In this document: positions 8,331 through 16,654 of the stretch, piece after piece
Numbering within the stretch: position 1 is the stretch's first letter
Layout: every line of letters starts with the position of its first letter
DNA from: an uncultured Spirochaetota bacterium
GTDB lineage: Bacteria > Spirochaetota > Spirochaetia > Treponematales > Rectinemataceae
Reading direction: 5' to 3'
DNA: 64,000 bases
Assembly: GCA_903821875.1 (NCBI GenBank)
Contig: CAIJMU010000187.1
Span: forward strand, 1 to 64,000
Notes under the pieces: model-generated
Database searches by the model: none
Seen by the model: the letters and a program-made list of their open reading frames with translations, nothing else
What the model was told of the DNA's origin: nothing
Translations under genes and position numbers: made by a program

Positions 8331-10895
8331 GTGACATCCACCACCGAACCCGAAGCCCTGCAGGGTCTTGATGAGCGCGAGGTCCAGGAGCGTCTTGGAT
8401 CGGAGGGCTACAACGAACTCCCCCAGGCCAAGCGACGCAGCCCCTTCCGGGTAGCCGTCGAGGTGCTGCGGGAACCCATGTTCATCCTCCTTCTGGTCTG
8501 TGGCGGCCTCTACCTCCTTCTCGGTGACGCAGAAGAGGCCCTGATGCTCCTGGGCTTTGTCTTCGTGGTGATCGGCATCACTGTCTACCAGGAAAACAAG
8601 ACAGAAAAGGCCCTCGATGCCCTCCGCGACCTGTCGAGTCCCCGCGCCCTCGTCGTGCGTGGCGGTGTGCAGACCCGCATTCCGGGGCGCGAAGTCGTAC
8701 GCGATGACATAATCCTCGTATCGGAGGGCGACAGGGTACCCTCCGATGCCGTCCTCCTCAGGGCAACCAACCTTTCGGCGGACGAATCCCTTCTGACCGG
8801 CGAATCGGTTCCGGTGCGCAAGCGCAGCTGGGATGGCATTTCAGAGCCTGGACGTCCCGGCGGCGACGACCTGCCGACCATATATTCAGCCACGATGATC
8901 GTCAGGGGCCATGGTATCGCCCGTGTCGTGGCCACCGGGGCCCGCACCGAGATCGGCAAGATCGGCAAGGCCCTCCAGACCCTCGAAACGGGCTCGACAA
9001 ACCTCCAGAAGCAGACAGGACGCATTGTAAGGACCTTTGGCCTTGTCGGAGCAGCCCTCTGCGTCATCGTAGTCGTGGTCTTCGGCTTGAGCCGTGGCAA
9101 CTGGCTCGAGGGCATCCTGGCCGGCCTTTCCCTGGCCATGGCGACCCTGCCCGAGGAATTCCCAGTAGTCATGACGATCTTCCTTGCTCTCGGGGCCTGG
9201 CGCATCTCGAAGCGCAACGTCCTCACAAGGCGGGTCGCCGCAGTGGAGACCCTTGGTTCGGCGACGGTGCTCTGCACCGACAAGACCGGCACCCTGACGA
9301 TGAACCGCATGACAGTCTCAAAGCTTGGCAGCGGGGGCAACTTCCACGAGCTCGGAGACCAGGAAGCCGCCCTGCCGGAAAAGTTCCATGAAATAATCGA
9401 GTTCGCCGTCCTGGCCAGCCCCCCCGATCCCTTCGACCCCATGGAAAAGGCAATGCACGAGGTCGCAGGGCGCACCCTCGCGGCAACGGAGCACGTCCAT
9501 GCTGACTGGCGCCTCATCCGCGAATATCCGCTTTCGGACCACCTTCTTGCAATGTCGCACGCCTGGGAGTCGCCCGACCGCGAGCGCCTCGTCATCGCGG
9601 CAAAAGGCGCTCCTGAAGCCATATCCGACCTCTGCCACTTCGACTCTGCTGGGATCGGTGCGCTCCGCAGGGACATCGATGCCCTCGCCTCGGAGGGGCT
9701 CCGGGTCATAGGAGTGGCGGCAGCCGAGTACGCCCGGGGCGAGCTTCCTGAAAGCCAGCACGATTTCGCCTTCCGCTTCATCGGGCTGATGGGCCTCCGC
9801 GACCCCGTGAGGCCCGGTGTCCCCGAAGCCGTGGCCCAGTGCAGGACTGCGGGCATCCGGGTCGTCATGATCACCGGTGACTATCCGGGCACCGCCATCA
9901 ACATCGCCCGCGCGATCGGCTTGGCCGATCCTACCGCAGTGATCACGGGTCCCGAACTCGAAGCCATGGACGAGGCCACCCTCAAGGCGCGCATCGGGGG
10001 CGTATCGGTCTTCGCGCGCGCTGTTCCCGAGCAGAAGCTCCGAATCGTCGAGGCCCTCAAGGCCAACGGCGAAGTCGTCGCGATGACAGGGGACGGGGTC
10101 AACGATGCGCCTGCCCTCAAGGCCTCGCATATCGGCATAGCGATGGGTGGGCGGGGTACAGACGTAGCCCGCGAATCGGGAGCCCTCGTCCTCCTCGACG
10201 ACGACTTCGCCTCCATCGTCGCCGCGATCCGTGTCGGCAGGCGCATCTTCGACAACCTCCAGAAGGCAATGACCTTCATCTTTTCGGTGCACCTCCCCAT
10301 CGCCGGCATGTCCCTCCTGCCCGTCTTCTTCGGCATGCCACTGGCCCTCATGCCCGTCCACATCCTCTTCCTTGAACTCATAATTGATCCTTCCTGCTCG
10401 GTGATCTTCGAGATGGAGGACGAGGAAAAGGGAATCATGGACAGGAAGCCCCGACCCGAGAGCGAGCCCCTCTTCGGCAAGAGAATGATCTACATAGGAC
10501 TGGTGCAGGGACTCGGAGTCCTGGCCCTCGTCGCGGGCATCTACGCATGGGCCCTCGCTTCCGGGCTCGGCGAGGGGGAGGCGCGCGCCCTTGCCTTCGT
10601 GAACCTCGTGTTCGGCAACCTCGGCATGATCGTCTCCAACCGCTCCTGGACGCGCTCCTTTTTCGCCACACTCCGCATGCCGAACCCCGCTGTCAAATGG
10701 GTGTTCTTCGGTGCCCTGGCCTTTCTCGCGGTAATCGTCTTCGTGCCCTGGCTCAACGGCATCTTCGGCTTCGCGCCTCTCCACAGCTGGGAGTTCGCCC
10801 TCTGCCTCGGTACCGGAGCCATCACAATACTGATCAACGAGGCGGTCAAGATCCCTGGCTGGGTCAGGGCAAGGAGGATGGGGAGGGCTGGCTGA
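8331..10895 (+). CDS. Cation-transporting P-type ATPase (P2/Ca2+-ATPase-like)
   Basis: An 854-residue pump that should use ATP to move a cation across the inner membrane. Visible in order: an N-terminal cation-ATPase domain, the actuator loop LTGESVPV, the M4 ion-binding motif PEEFPV (Ca2+ pumps usually have PEGLP), the phosphorylation site DKTGTLT, an ATP-binding KGAPE motif, the hinge TGDGVNDAPALK and a C-terminal helical bundle. The PEEFP variant is common in a bacterial subgroup of unproved ion specificity, so Ca2+ is a guess. The start is GTG with AAGGAG 6 bases upstream. Confidence 0.9.
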   Translation: MTSTTEPEALQGLDEREVQERLGSEGYNELPQAKRRSPFRVAVEVLREPMFILLLVCGGLYLLLGDAEEALMLLGFVFVVIGITVYQENKTEKALDALRDLSSPRALVVRGGVQTRIPGREVVRDDIILVSEGDRVPSDAVLLRATNLSADESLLTGESVPVRKRSWDGISEPGRPGGDDLPTIYSATMIVRGHGIARVVATGARTEIGKIGKALQTLETGSTNLQKQTGRIVRTFGLVGAALCVIVVVVFGLSRGNWLEGILAGLSLAMATLPEEFPVVMTIFLALGAWRISKRNVLTRRVAAVETLGSATVLCTDKTGTLTMNRMTVSKLGSGGNFHELGDQEAALPEKFHEIIEFAVLASPPDPFDPMEKAMHEVAGRTLAATEHVHADWRLIREYPLSDHLLAMSHAWESPDRERLVIAAKGAPEAISDLCHFDSAGIGALRRDIDALASEGLRVIGVAAAEYARGELPESQHDFAFRFIGLMGLRDPVRPGVPEAVAQCRTAGIRVVMITGDYPGTAINIARAIGLADPTAVITGPELEAMDEATLKARIGGVSVFARAVPEQKLRIVEALKANGEVVAMTGDGVNDAPALKASHIGIAMGGRGTDVARESGALVLLDDDFASIVAAIRVGRRIFDNLQKAMTFIFSVHLPIAGMSLLPVFFGMPLALMPVHILFLELIIDPSCSVIFEMEDEEKGIMDRKPRPESEPLFGKRMIYIGLVQGLGVLALVAGIYAWALASGLGEGEARALAFVNLVFGNLGMIVSNRSWTRSFFATLRMPNPAVKWVFFGALAFLAVIVFVPWLNGIFGFAPLHSWEFALCLGTGAITILINEAVKIPGWVRARRMGRAG

Positions 10896-11002
10896 TGCCG
10901 CGCTGCGCCGCACTGGGTGTGGCAGCCTGGGAATGGTGACATTCGGACAATGCCTCTGCTAAGATGCCGCTCCCGTAGCTGGATGGAAAAGAGGAGACGA
11001 GG

Positions 11003-11722
11003 TTGGGGCAGGAGCCGGGCAAGGGCGAATCGGTAAGGGGCATTTTCAACGACATAGCGGAGGGCTATGACAGCGCCAATCGCCTCATGAGCCTGGGCCG
11101 CGATGCCCGATGGCGCGCCATAGTCGCAGCCCGCTGCTCCCTCAGCCCCGGCAGCACCGTTTTAGACCTTTGCTGCGGCACCGCTGAGCTATCCTTCGCC
11201 CTCGCTGCGGCGGCACCCGGGGTCAGGGTCACTGGCCTCGACTTCTCCTCTGAAATGCTGAGCCGAGCCAGGGAAAAAGCCGCGAGCCGTGGCCTTGAGT
11301 CCCGCATTACCTTCGTCGAGGCCGATGCCACAGTCCTGCCCTTTCCTGACGCAAGCTTCGACGCGGCTACTGTGGGCTGGGGCCTCCGGAACGTCCCCGA
11401 TCTTGGAGCGACACTCCGGGAGATGGTCCGCGTTACCCGCCCCGGGGGCCGTGTGGTATCCATCGACATGGGCCATCCGGGCCTTCCGCTTATAGCCTGG
11501 GTCTACTGGAAGTTCTCCAGCCTCTTTGTGCCTGCCGTCGGATCCCTCGTCGCCAGGAATGCTCCCGCCTACCGGTACCTCCACGAGTCCTCGAAGGCCT
11601 TCATCGATCAGGGTGAACTGTCGCGGCGCTTCAAGGATTGCGGCCTGACCGAGATCAGAATCCGGAATTTCATGGGCGGCGCTGTCGCCCTGGTCGAGGG
11701 AAGGAAACCGCTCCGGGCTTGA
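11003..11722 (+). CDS. ubiE: Demethylmenaquinone C-methyltransferase (UbiE/MenG)
   Basis: A 239-residue SAM-dependent methyltransferase with the UbiE signature order: FNDIAEGYDSANRLMS near the N-terminus, the SAM-binding LDLCCGTAEL, and the late WGLRNVPD motif. It should methylate demethylmenaquinone in the last step of menaquinone synthesis. menA is about 18 kb away in this window, supporting a menaquinone pathway. The start is TTG at 11003, preceded by GAGGAG; no ATG fits the conserved N-terminus. Confidence 0.9.
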   Translation: MGQEPGKGESVRGIFNDIAEGYDSANRLMSLGRDARWRAIVAARCSLSPGSTVLDLCCGTAELSFALAAAAPGVRVTGLDFSSEMLSRAREKAASRGLESRITFVEADATVLPFPDASFDAATVGWGLRNVPDLGATLREMVRVTRPGGRVVSIDMGHPGLPLIAWVYWKFSSLFVPAVGSLVARNAPAYRYLHESSKAFIDQGELSRRFKDCGLTEIRIRNFMGGAVALVEGRKPLRA

Positions 11723-11761
11723 TCAGGCAGGGTGTGCGTTTCTCCCGCGCTTCGCAGCTGG

Positions 11762-12199
11762 CTATGCGGCGGTTGGCTCCACGGCTGTCGGCTTCAAGGG
11801 AATGCCTGCCTTGTTCGCGGCACTACGGAGGGCGCCACCGAAACTGCAGAGGGTTCCACCTTCGCGCGCAGCCAACTCCAGATATGCAGCGTCGTAGCTC
11901 GACAGGCCATGGGCGCGGGCCAGCACAAAGGCAGCAGGCGCAGACTCCTCAAGGGGTCGCGCATCGCGGGAGGGATTGAGCCTCCGTAACATTTCCAGCG
12001 CATGGAAGGCGGCAGCCTCCTCGAGGCGCCCGCGCCTGATCGATCCAACCAATACATTCGTCATTTCGTACCACCACAGCGCTGGCACAAGAATCCTGTC
12101 CCCCTCTTCAATCCCGACCAGGATACTGCGCAGCACGGAGCCATCCTCGTCAGGCAGGAAGAGCGAAGAGGCAGCGCAGGCATCGACAACCCAGGTCAT
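11762..12199 (-). CDS. PIN-domain (VapC-like) toxin, possibly missing one acidic residue
   Basis: A 145-residue PIN-fold protein, normally a Mg2+-dependent RNase toxin. Three of the four acidic PIN residues are visible: Asp6 (VVDAC), Glu46 (WYEMTNVL) and the Asp in SYDAAYLEL. The fourth, usually in a TLD motif before AL.xAA, reads SFGGAL, with glycine in the place of aspartate. It may therefore be weakened or use another residue. The ATG overlaps the antitoxin stop by 4 bases (ATGA), the classic toxin-antitoxin arrangement. Confidence 0.85.
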   Translation of the reverse strand: MTWVVDACAASSLFLPDEDGSVLRSILVGIEEGDRILVPALWWYEMTNVLVGSIRRGRLEEAAAFHALEMLRRLNPSRDARPLEESAPAAFVLARAHGLSSYDAAYLELAAREGGTLCSFGGALRSAANKAGIPLKPTAVEPTAA

Positions 12200-12444
12200 C
12201 GGCGCCCCTCTTCGATGAGAGACCGCACCGAAGGACCGGGCTTGGCTGTCGCACGGATTTCATCAAAGCCCGCCAGCAAGGCAAGGATGTCCGACTTCCG
12301 ATCGGAAACAGGAATAAGCTTTGCCATGGGAACCCCCCTTCGCGTGACAAGTATTTCACGCCCGCCGTGAGCTTCTTCGAGAAGCTCCGAGAATTTGGTC
12401 TTTGCTTCGAAGGCGCCGACTTCTCGAACCATGTCTACCTGCAT
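12196..12444 (-). CDS. PhD/YefM-type antitoxin
   Basis: An 82-residue antitoxin. The N-terminal half (AFEAKTKFSELLEEA, RRGVPMAKLIPV) is the PhD/YefM DNA-binding fold, and the C-terminal half should wrap the PIN toxin. An internal ATG four codons downstream is also possible. A 21-bp palindrome begins 3 bases upstream of the start codon, consistent with autorepression by the toxin-antitoxin complex. The pair is convergent with ubiE. Confidence 0.88.
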   Translation of the reverse strand: MQVDMVREVGAFEAKTKFSELLEEAHGGREILVTRRGVPMAKLIPVSDRKSDILALLAGFDEIRATAKPGPSVRSLIEEGRR

Positions 12445-12447
12445 ATC

Positions 12448-12468
12448 AACTAGTTTATCAAACTAGTT
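12448..12468. promoter_or_regulatory. Palindromic operator of the PIN/PhD toxin-antitoxin operon
   Basis: The arms AACTAGTTT and AAACTAGTT are perfect inverted repeats of 9 bases separated by ATC. The site lies immediately upstream of the antitoxin start and overlaps a possible -10 (TAAACT on the minus strand) that is spaced 16 bases from a TTGATT -35. This is the expected place for TA autoregulation. Confidence 0.7.
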
Positions 12469-12498
12469 TTAAAAATCAAGCATTTTCCTTTTTTTTTA

Positions 12499-12527
12499 TT
12501 GCAGCTATCGACGATTTCAGGCATAAT
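12499..12527 (+). promoter_or_regulatory. Sigma-70-type promoter of the tetR-ABC operon
   Basis: TTGCAG at 12499-12504 and CATAAT at 12522-12527 are separated by 17 bases. The predicted transcription start falls inside the adjoining TetR operator, so bound repressor would block initiation. No Shine-Dalgarno is evident before the ATG at 12552, so the leader is very short. Confidence 0.6.
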
Positions 12528-12547
12528 CCGACCGACCAGTCGGTCGG
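12528..12547. promoter_or_regulatory. TetR-family operator
   Basis: A perfect inverted repeat: CCGACCGAC, a 2-base spacer CA, then GTCGGTCGG. It lies between the -10 and the tetR start codon, a position that indicates autorepression and control of the ABC genes behind tetR. Confidence 0.8.
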
Positions 12548-12551
12548 CACC

Positions 12552-13166
12552 ATGAACACGACACGAGCAGCGGACGCAAGTCCTGACACCAAAACAAGGA
12601 TCCTCGAATCAGCCGCCGCAGTTTTCGCGCGGAAGGGCTACCACGATACACGGATGGATGACATCGTCGCCGAATCCGGCGCTTCGAAGGGCGGCATCTA
12701 CTTCCACTGGCCGAGCAAGGAAAAGATCTTCCTCGCCCTGATCGACAGCTTCGCCGACCAGCTCGAAGGAAGGCTCAAGGAGCGCCTGTCGGCAGCCCCC
12801 GGGGGCATGGCCCGGCTCGATGAGGCCCTCGCGGTCTGCGTCGAGACCTTCGGGCGCTACAAGCTCCTCGCCAAGGTGGCCTTCGTCCAGGCATCCGGCC
12901 TCGGCATGGCCTTCGAGCGGAAACGCCAGGCCATAGGCGACCGATTCATCGCAATTATCAAGGAAAACCTGGAGACGGCCGCGACGGAGGGATCCATCCC
13001 CCCCCTCGACGCCGAGCTCGCAGCCCATGTCTGGATGGGTGCCCTCAACGAGATCATCATGCGCTGGATCCAGACCGGCACACCCGACGCGGCAGCGAGT
13101 CTCCCGGCCCTCCGGACAATCCTCCTCCGGAGTGTCGGAGTCGCTGACGGGCGCTTCCGCACATGA
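12552..13166 (+). CDS. TetR-family transcriptional regulator
   Basis: A 204-residue regulator. The N-terminal HTH (ILESAAAVFARKGY, then SGASKGGIYFHWPSKEKIF) is canonical for TetR, and the C-terminal part is an all-helical ligand domain. The ATG at 12552 was chosen because the conserved helix begins about 15 residues later; the longer upstream frame runs through the operator and toxin-antitoxin promoter. It is the first gene before an ABC importer (28-base gap), so it probably senses that importer's substrate or a related compound. Confidence 0.88.
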   Translation: MNTTRAADASPDTKTRILESAAAVFARKGYHDTRMDDIVAESGASKGGIYFHWPSKEKIFLALIDSFADQLEGRLKERLSAAPGGMARLDEALAVCVETFGRYKLLAKVAFVQASGLGMAFERKRQAIGDRFIAIIKENLETAATEGSIPPLDAELAAHVWMGALNEIIMRWIQTGTPDAAASLPALRTILLRSVGVADGRFRT

Positions 13167-13194
13167 GCCAGACGACCAGAGAAAGGAGCATCCT

Positions 13195-14196
13195 ATGAAA
13201 ACCCGGAACCATGGAGCGTCCATCGCCGCTTTCGCGCTCGCGGCCTTAATCGCCCTTTCCTTCGCCGCGCCGACCTCGGCGACGCCTTCCCTCGCCGCCG
13301 AGGCAGTTCCGACCCTGCGTTTTGCAGCCATGCCCCTCATCGACCTGGTACCCGTCTACGCAGCCGAAAAAGAAGGCCTATTTACGAAGAACGGCGTCAG
13401 GGTGGAGTTCATACCCGTCGGAGCGGCCCCGGCCCGCGACCAGCTCCTGGCGGCGGGCCAGGCCGATGCCGCGGTCAACGAGATCCAGGCTGTAATCAAC
13501 TTCAACCGGGTCACGGTTCGGATGAAGGCCCTCCGCTGGGCGCTCAGGCCGGCACCGGGTTTCCCCCACTTCTTCGTCCTCGGAGCAAAGGGTGCCGGCC
13601 TTTCCGGAGCGGCATCCCTCCGGGGTGTCGAGATCGGCGTGTCCCAGGGCACGATCATCGAATATGTCACCGAGCGCCTCCTCGCGGCCGCGGGCCTCGC
13701 CAAGGGAGACATCAGATCGCTCAACGTGCCTGGCATGCCCGACCGGATGGCCCTCCTGGCCTCGGGCCAGCTAAGGGCCGCCACGATGCCCGAACCCCTG
13801 GCCAGTCTGGCGCGGAAGCAGGGGGCGACCGTCATCCTCGACGATTCAGGGTTCCCCCAGTTCGGCTCGAGCGTGATCTCCTTCCGTACCGAGTACATCA
13901 AGGCCAACCCTGCTGCGGTGAGGGCCTTCCTCGCGGCCATCGAGGAGGCCACTGCCCTCGTCAACGCCAATCCGGAGAGGTATTCGTCCATCCTGGCCGA
14001 ACGGCAGCTTGTGCCCCCGGACATCGCGCCGAACTTCAGGCTGCCACCCTTCCCGACCCGTGGCACGCCCTCGAAGGCCGAGTTCGAGGACGCGCTTTCC
14101 TGGATGAGGGACAAGAACATGCTTGCCCGGGCGAGCGCGGCAGCGCCAGGCCCCCTCTGGGCCGACTCGGTCGACGCTTCCTTCCTCCCGCGATAG
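13195..14196 (+). CDS. ABC transporter substrate-binding protein, NMT1/SsuA-like
   Basis: A 333-residue secreted binding protein with a signal peptide (basic MKTRNH, hydrophobic stretch to about residue 30, Ala-rich cleavage region). The mature part has the NMT1/THI5/SsuA fold hallmarks: VYAAEKEGLFTKNGV near the start, VGAAPARDQLLAAGQADAA, and ASLRGVEIGVSQGT. Family substrates include sulfonates, nitrate, thiamine precursors and riboflavin; nothing here decides between them. An AAGGAG ribosome site precedes the ATG. Genes for the ATPase and permease follow directly. Confidence 0.85.
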   Translation: MKTRNHGASIAAFALAALIALSFAAPTSATPSLAAEAVPTLRFAAMPLIDLVPVYAAEKEGLFTKNGVRVEFIPVGAAPARDQLLAAGQADAAVNEIQAVINFNRVTVRMKALRWALRPAPGFPHFFVLGAKGAGLSGAASLRGVEIGVSQGTIIEYVTERLLAAAGLAKGDIRSLNVPGMPDRMALLASGQLRAATMPEPLASLARKQGATVILDDSGFPQFGSSVISFRTEYIKANPAAVRAFLAAIEEATALVNANPERYSSILAERQLVPPDIAPNFRLPPFPTRGTPSKAEFEDALSWMRDKNMLARASAAAPGPLWADSVDASFLPR

Positions 14197-14212
14197 ACGC
14201 TACAGTAGCCAC

Positions 14213-15016
14213 GTGATCATCCTCGACTCGCTCGGTTTTGCCTGGCCCGGTTCACTGCCCCTCTTCCAGGGCTTCGACCTCGAGGTGGGACGCGGGCAGA
14301 CCTGGGCCATCCTGGGCTCCTCCGGCTGCGGGAAAACAAGCCTCCTGACCCTCATCGCCGGCCTCCTGCATCCACAGGAAGGCCAGATACGCATCGACGG
14401 CGAGCGCGTTGTGCGACCCCGCCCGGGCACGGGCCTGATCCTCCAGGACTATGGCCTCCTGCCCTGGGCGACCGTGCGCGAGAATGCGGGCCTCGGGTTC
14501 CGGGTCCGCGCGTTTTACGGCCCCGACGGAGTGCACGCTCCGAAGGCAGCAACTATGACGATCAAGGAGGACATGGCCGCCGAGGTGGACCGCTGGCTTT
14601 TGCGGCTCGACATCGCCTCGATCGCGGACAGGTATCCCGCCGAGATCTCCGGCGGCCAGCGCCAGCGGACAGCCATCGCGCGTACCCTCGCCCTCGGTCC
14701 CGACCTCCTCCTCATGGACGAGCCCTTTTCCTCCCTCGATGCGCTCACGAGGGAGGATCTTCAGGAGCTTACCCTCGAGCTCTGCCGCGAGGGGAATCTG
14801 ACCCTCGTGATGGTGACCCACTCCATCGAGGAGGCTGCACGGGTCGGGTCACGGATCCTCGTGCTCGGCAGCGCGCCCAACCGGAAAGCCCTCGTCGTTG
14901 ACAACAGCGCCTTCGGGAAGGGTCTCGGAGCGGAGTACAGGGAGGCCTGCGGGCAGCTTCGTGGAGTCCTTGAGTCCGTTTCAGGCACCGGTTTCCGGGT
15001 CGGGGGCAGGGCATGA
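14213..15016 (+). CDS. ABC transporter ATPase, SsuB/TauB-like
   Basis: A 267-residue nucleotide-binding subunit with Walker A GSSGCGKTS, Q-loop LQDYGLLPW, signature ISGGQRQR, Walker B LLLMDEPFSSLD and the switch histidine VTHSIEEA. The LLPW after the Q-loop is typical of nitrate/sulfonate-class importers. The start is assigned to GTG at 14213 because the conserved beta-strand begins at once; no good ribosome site is visible, so translation may be coupled to the upstream gene. It contains a longer than usual segment (about residues 98-120) between Q-loop and signature. Confidence 0.88.
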   Translation: MIILDSLGFAWPGSLPLFQGFDLEVGRGQTWAILGSSGCGKTSLLTLIAGLLHPQEGQIRIDGERVVRPRPGTGLILQDYGLLPWATVRENAGLGFRVRAFYGPDGVHAPKAATMTIKEDMAAEVDRWLLRLDIASIADRYPAEISGGQRQRTAIARTLALGPDLLLMDEPFSSLDALTREDLQELTLELCREGNLTLVMVTHSIEEAARVGSRILVLGSAPNRKALVVDNSAFGKGLGAEYREACGQLRGVLESVSGTGFRVGGRA

Positions 15017-15753
15017 AAAAGCGTCACCTCTTTTTCGCCGCCCTCGCGATACTCCTCTTCTGGGAAGCCGCAGCCCTCCTCGCGGCCATCCCCATCCTGC
15101 CCGCCCCCCACCTCGTGGCAGCCGTCCTGGTGCGCGAACTCGGAGGCGAATTGCCCCTCCACTTTGCGGCGAGCCTCTGGCGCGTCACCGCGGGCATCGG
15201 ATTGTCGGTCCTCCTGGCCACGCCTGCCGGGCTCGCCCTGGGCCAGTCGAAGAAAGCCGACGCCCTCCTGTCTCCCGTGATCTGGATCCTCTACCCGATC
15301 CCCAAGGTAGTATTGGTACCAGTCATCGTCCTCTTCCTGGGCATCGGCGACCTGGCCAAGATCGCGATCATATTCCTGATACTCTTTTTCCAGGTCCTCG
15401 TCCTCGTCCGCGACCAGGCGGCTGCAATACCTTCACAATTGATATTATCACTCCGCAGCCTCGGTGCCGGCCGCCGTGCCCTCTTCCGTCTCGTCTACCT
15501 CCCCGCCAGCATCCCCGCAGTGCTCACGGCGCTCAGGCAGTCGGTCGGAACGGCCATCGCAGTCCTCTACATCGCCGAGCTATTCGCCACGCGGCACGGC
15601 CTTGGGTACTACATCTATTTCCAGGGAAGCACGCTGATGGACTACCCGGCCATGTACGCAGGCATCGTCGCGATGAGCGCCCTGGGCCTGGGCCTGTACT
15701 ACGGCGTGGACTGGCTCGAGCGGAGGCTCTGCCCCTGGAAGCGGGGCGGCTGA
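15013..15753 (+). CDS. ABC transporter permease, SsuC/TauC-like
   Basis: A 246-residue inner-membrane protein with about six helices and the permease EAA-type loop near SLRSLGAGRRALFRLVYLP. It matches the BPD_transp_1 permeases of sulfonate/nitrate importers and completes the three-gene system. Its ATG overlaps the ATPase stop (ATGA at 15013-15016), showing translational coupling. Confidence 0.88.
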   Translation: MKKRHLFFAALAILLFWEAAALLAAIPILPAPHLVAAVLVRELGGELPLHFAASLWRVTAGIGLSVLLATPAGLALGQSKKADALLSPVIWILYPIPKVVLVPVIVLFLGIGDLAKIAIIFLILFFQVLVLVRDQAAAIPSQLILSLRSLGAGRRALFRLVYLPASIPAVLTALRQSVGTAIAVLYIAELFATRHGLGYYIYFQGSTLMDYPAMYAGIVAMSALGLGLYYGVDWLERRLCPWKRGG

Positions 15754-15821
15754 GCGCCGGAAGCCACCCGCACATCCCCTTCGGCTGGACGCAGCCAGCC
15801 CGGAAAGGCTATAGTCGAAGC

Positions 15822-16607
15822 ATGGAAAGTGACTTAAGTGTAATACGGGCAAAGAAAGCCTTCATCATCGACATGGACGGCGTCATCTACCACGGCAACC
15901 GCCTTCTTAAAGGGGCGGGCGAATTCGTGGACTGGCTCAGGGCGAGGGACAAGCGCTTCCTTTTTCTTACCAATTCAAGCGAGCGCTCCCCGATCGAGCT
16001 GTCGCAGAAGCTTGACCGGCTTGGCATCGTGGTCGAGCCCGAGCACTTCTACACGAGCGCCCTGGCAACTGCCACCTTCCTCGCCAGCCAGCTACCGGGC
16101 GGCTCGGCCTACGTCCTGGGCGAGCCGGGCCTCATCAACGCCCTCTACGAGGCGGGCTATACGATGAACAACGTGAACCCCGACTATGTCGTCATCGGCG
16201 AAGCCCATAGCTACGGCCTCGATACGATTGAAAAGGCAGTCAACCTGGTGATCCGGGGAGCTCGCCTCATCGGCACGAATCCCGATGTCAACGGCCCCTC
16301 GGAGAGCGGTGTCGTCCCAGCCTGCGGCGCCCTCATCGCGCCGATCGAACTGGCTACCGGACGAAAGGCCTACTTTGTGGGCAAGCCCAATCCCCTCATA
16401 ATGCGGCACGCCCTCAGGCGGCTCGGGGCGACCCGAGAGGAAACCGCCATTGTGGGAGACCGCATGGACACCGACATTGTCGCAGGCGTCGAGTCCGACA
16501 TGGAAACCGTCCTCGTCCTCTCTGGCGTCACCAAGCGCGAGGATCTTCCCCACTTTGCCTACGGCCCGAGGCACGTGCTGGAAGGGGTTTTCGAGATACC
16601 GGACTGA
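15822..16607 (+). CDS. HAD-IIA phosphatase, NagD/4-nitrophenylphosphatase-like
   Basis: A 261-residue HAD hydrolase with motif I DMDGVIYHG (both aspartates), motif II FLTNSSERS, a C2-type cap, the motif III lysine region GKPNPLIM, and motif IV VGDRMDTDI. This is the NagD / phosphoglycolate-type phosphatase subfamily, which dephosphorylates small phosphate esters in the cytosol. The exact substrate cannot be told. The ATG at 15822 matches the usual N-terminus; the preceding 70 bases are noncoding. Confidence 0.88.
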   Translation: MESDLSVIRAKKAFIIDMDGVIYHGNRLLKGAGEFVDWLRARDKRFLFLTNSSERSPIELSQKLDRLGIVVEPEHFYTSALATATFLASQLPGGSAYVLGEPGLINALYEAGYTMNNVNPDYVVIGEAHSYGLDTIEKAVNLVIRGARLIGTNPDVNGPSESGVVPACGALIAPIELATGRKAYFVGKPNPLIMRHALRRLGATREETAIVGDRMDTDIVAGVESDMETVLVLSGVTKREDLPHFAYGPRHVLEGVFEIPD

Positions 16608-16654
16608 GATCCTTGTAACAATGTACGGCCACAGCCCCTGTTCAGACCTTCTTC

